NCBI GenBank assembly: GCA_963457665.1
Contig: OY735207.1
Coordinates: forward strand, 32,719,578 to 32,783,577
DNA from: Thysanoteuthis rhombus
Lineage: Eukaryota > Mollusca > Cephalopoda > Oegopsida > Thysanoteuthidae
Direction of reading: 5' to 3'
DNA length: 64,000 bases
The notes beneath the pieces are model-generated. The model had not been told where the DNA came from and made no database searches. It worked only from the letters and a program-made list of their open reading frames with translations. Both the position numbers and the translations under genes were made by a program. The stretch's first letter is position 1. Each line of letters starts with the position of its first letter. Shown here piece after piece: positions 63,100 through 64,000 of this stretch.

Positions 63100-64000
63100 T
63101 AACTTCAGCCATATCCTAACCACTACCCAACCTTCACCTCAATGCCATCGATCATTCTGGACGACAAGGAAGACCGTATATACTGGATTATAAGACAAAT
63201 GGTTTACAAGGGTACTTGAAGGACTACTGCAACACATCCAAGGCCTATAAGTGTTTATATTGAGCTTCAGTAGACAGACTCCGAGTCATAATACCTAGTA
63301 CATTGGATGCAGTATAATATTTGTATAGTTTTTTTTGTCAAATCAGATGCCTGTCTTATAACCGGCATATACAGTATTCCAAGTGGATTTAAGAGGAAAT
63401 TTGAGAAAAATTAATAGCAAAATACTGGATTATTCTTAGGGACCAGAGAAACTTGCAAAATGCAAACCTTTAGGGTTTTTTCTCCTCTTAATATATAAAT
63501 ATAATAATTTCATGAATCACAATGCTAATCTGGTTTGAATTCATTAGCTACCATCATTGAATATTCTGATATAATATCGCAGATCGACTAATTCTGGACA
63601 GGGCTGATATTGTTGTGGTTTCAAATCCATGTGGTACTTAATTTATTTGGCACCTATTCATGTGTTGGATATGACTTCATGGCGAATCTAAGCAAACAAT
63701 AGTTTTCTTATGATGAATATACTCATCTATGACGTTTTTTCATTTTTCTAGCTTTTATTGATTTATACTTTTCCTTCAGTGATTTTAATTGCTGATTAAA
63801 TCATTATCAAATTCTCAAGTGAGGATTGAAATTAGAAAAATGTTATGTCATTCAAGGCCCTCTGAAAAGTTAGTCCTTAAATTTGGATAATTTCTATGAA
63901 GAAATTTCTGAGATGTCATGAGTGGTCTTTATTGAGTCTGAAATGGTCACTCATTTCCCACTAGTATCAAAGGTCAGTGTTCAAACCCTTATAAAAGAAA
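63100..64000 (+). other. NCSTN: Probable exon 15b 3' UTR and downstream sequence
   Basis: Follows the exon 15b stop. It contains a roughly 200-bp MITE with inverted ends (63176-63375). No AATAAA was found before the window ends. The variant ATTAAA at 63795-63800 is the nearest candidate poly(A) signal seen. Confidence 0.45.
63176..63375. mobile_element. MITE in the exon 15b 3' UTR, about 200 bp
   Basis: The left end CGTATATACTGGATTATAAGAC (63176 on) pairs with the right end TGTCTTATAACCGGCATATACAG. No coding capacity. Family not determined. Confidence 0.55.

Noticed and set aside
1-64000. CRISPR arrays, operons, prokaryotic signals and rRNA genes
   Set aside because: The DNA is clearly animal nuclear sequence with spliced exons. 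The regular repeats seen are microsatellites and transposon-derived arrays.

Overview
The window is AT-rich animal nuclear DNA: long introns with GT..AG borders, many short interspersed repeats, long TA microsatellites and a scatter of decayed transposons. It holds one recognisable host gene, nicastrin (NCSTN), the large glycoprotein subunit of gamma-secretase, on the + strand. The repeat content, the invertebrate-type protein and the AAGGGAGATAATT-type motif point to a mollusc, probably a coleoid cephalopod. The species is an inference; only the gene identity is well supported.

Layout. Positions 1-9240 are intergenic and repeat-filled: hairpin repeats, a tRNA-like tandem array at 5930-6460, and the 3' end of a LINE at 4915-5275. 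A CpG-richer promoter-like block lies at about 9240-9432. Coding exon 1 (9433-9493) carries the signal peptide. Exons 2-14 (18101-41300) code for the whole lumenal ectodomain, including the DYIGS motif and the conserved cysteines. An 18.2-kb intron follows (41301-59489), containing a mariner remnant, a decayed Ty3/Gypsy fossil, SINEs and foldback elements.

The gene ends in two different candidate terminal exons, here called 15a (59490-59612) and 15b (62986-63099). Each begins in phase 0 after a 3' splice site. Each codes for its own transmembrane helix, a nicastrin-like juxtamembrane motif and a stop codon. Spliced to exon 14 they would give proteins of 702 and 699 residues, against 709 in human nicastrin. 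This looks like a tandem duplication of the membrane-anchor exon that lets one gene make gamma-secretase subunits with alternative transmembrane segments and C-termini. It is the most interesting feature of the window. Both exons are intact, but their 3' splice sites differ in strength, only 15a has obvious nearby AATAAA signals, and the DNA between them holds three MITEs, two of them a matched pair.

No other protein gene, rRNA or functional tRNA gene was recognised. Most other open frames are chance readings of AT-rich sequence and microsatellites or pieces of transposons.
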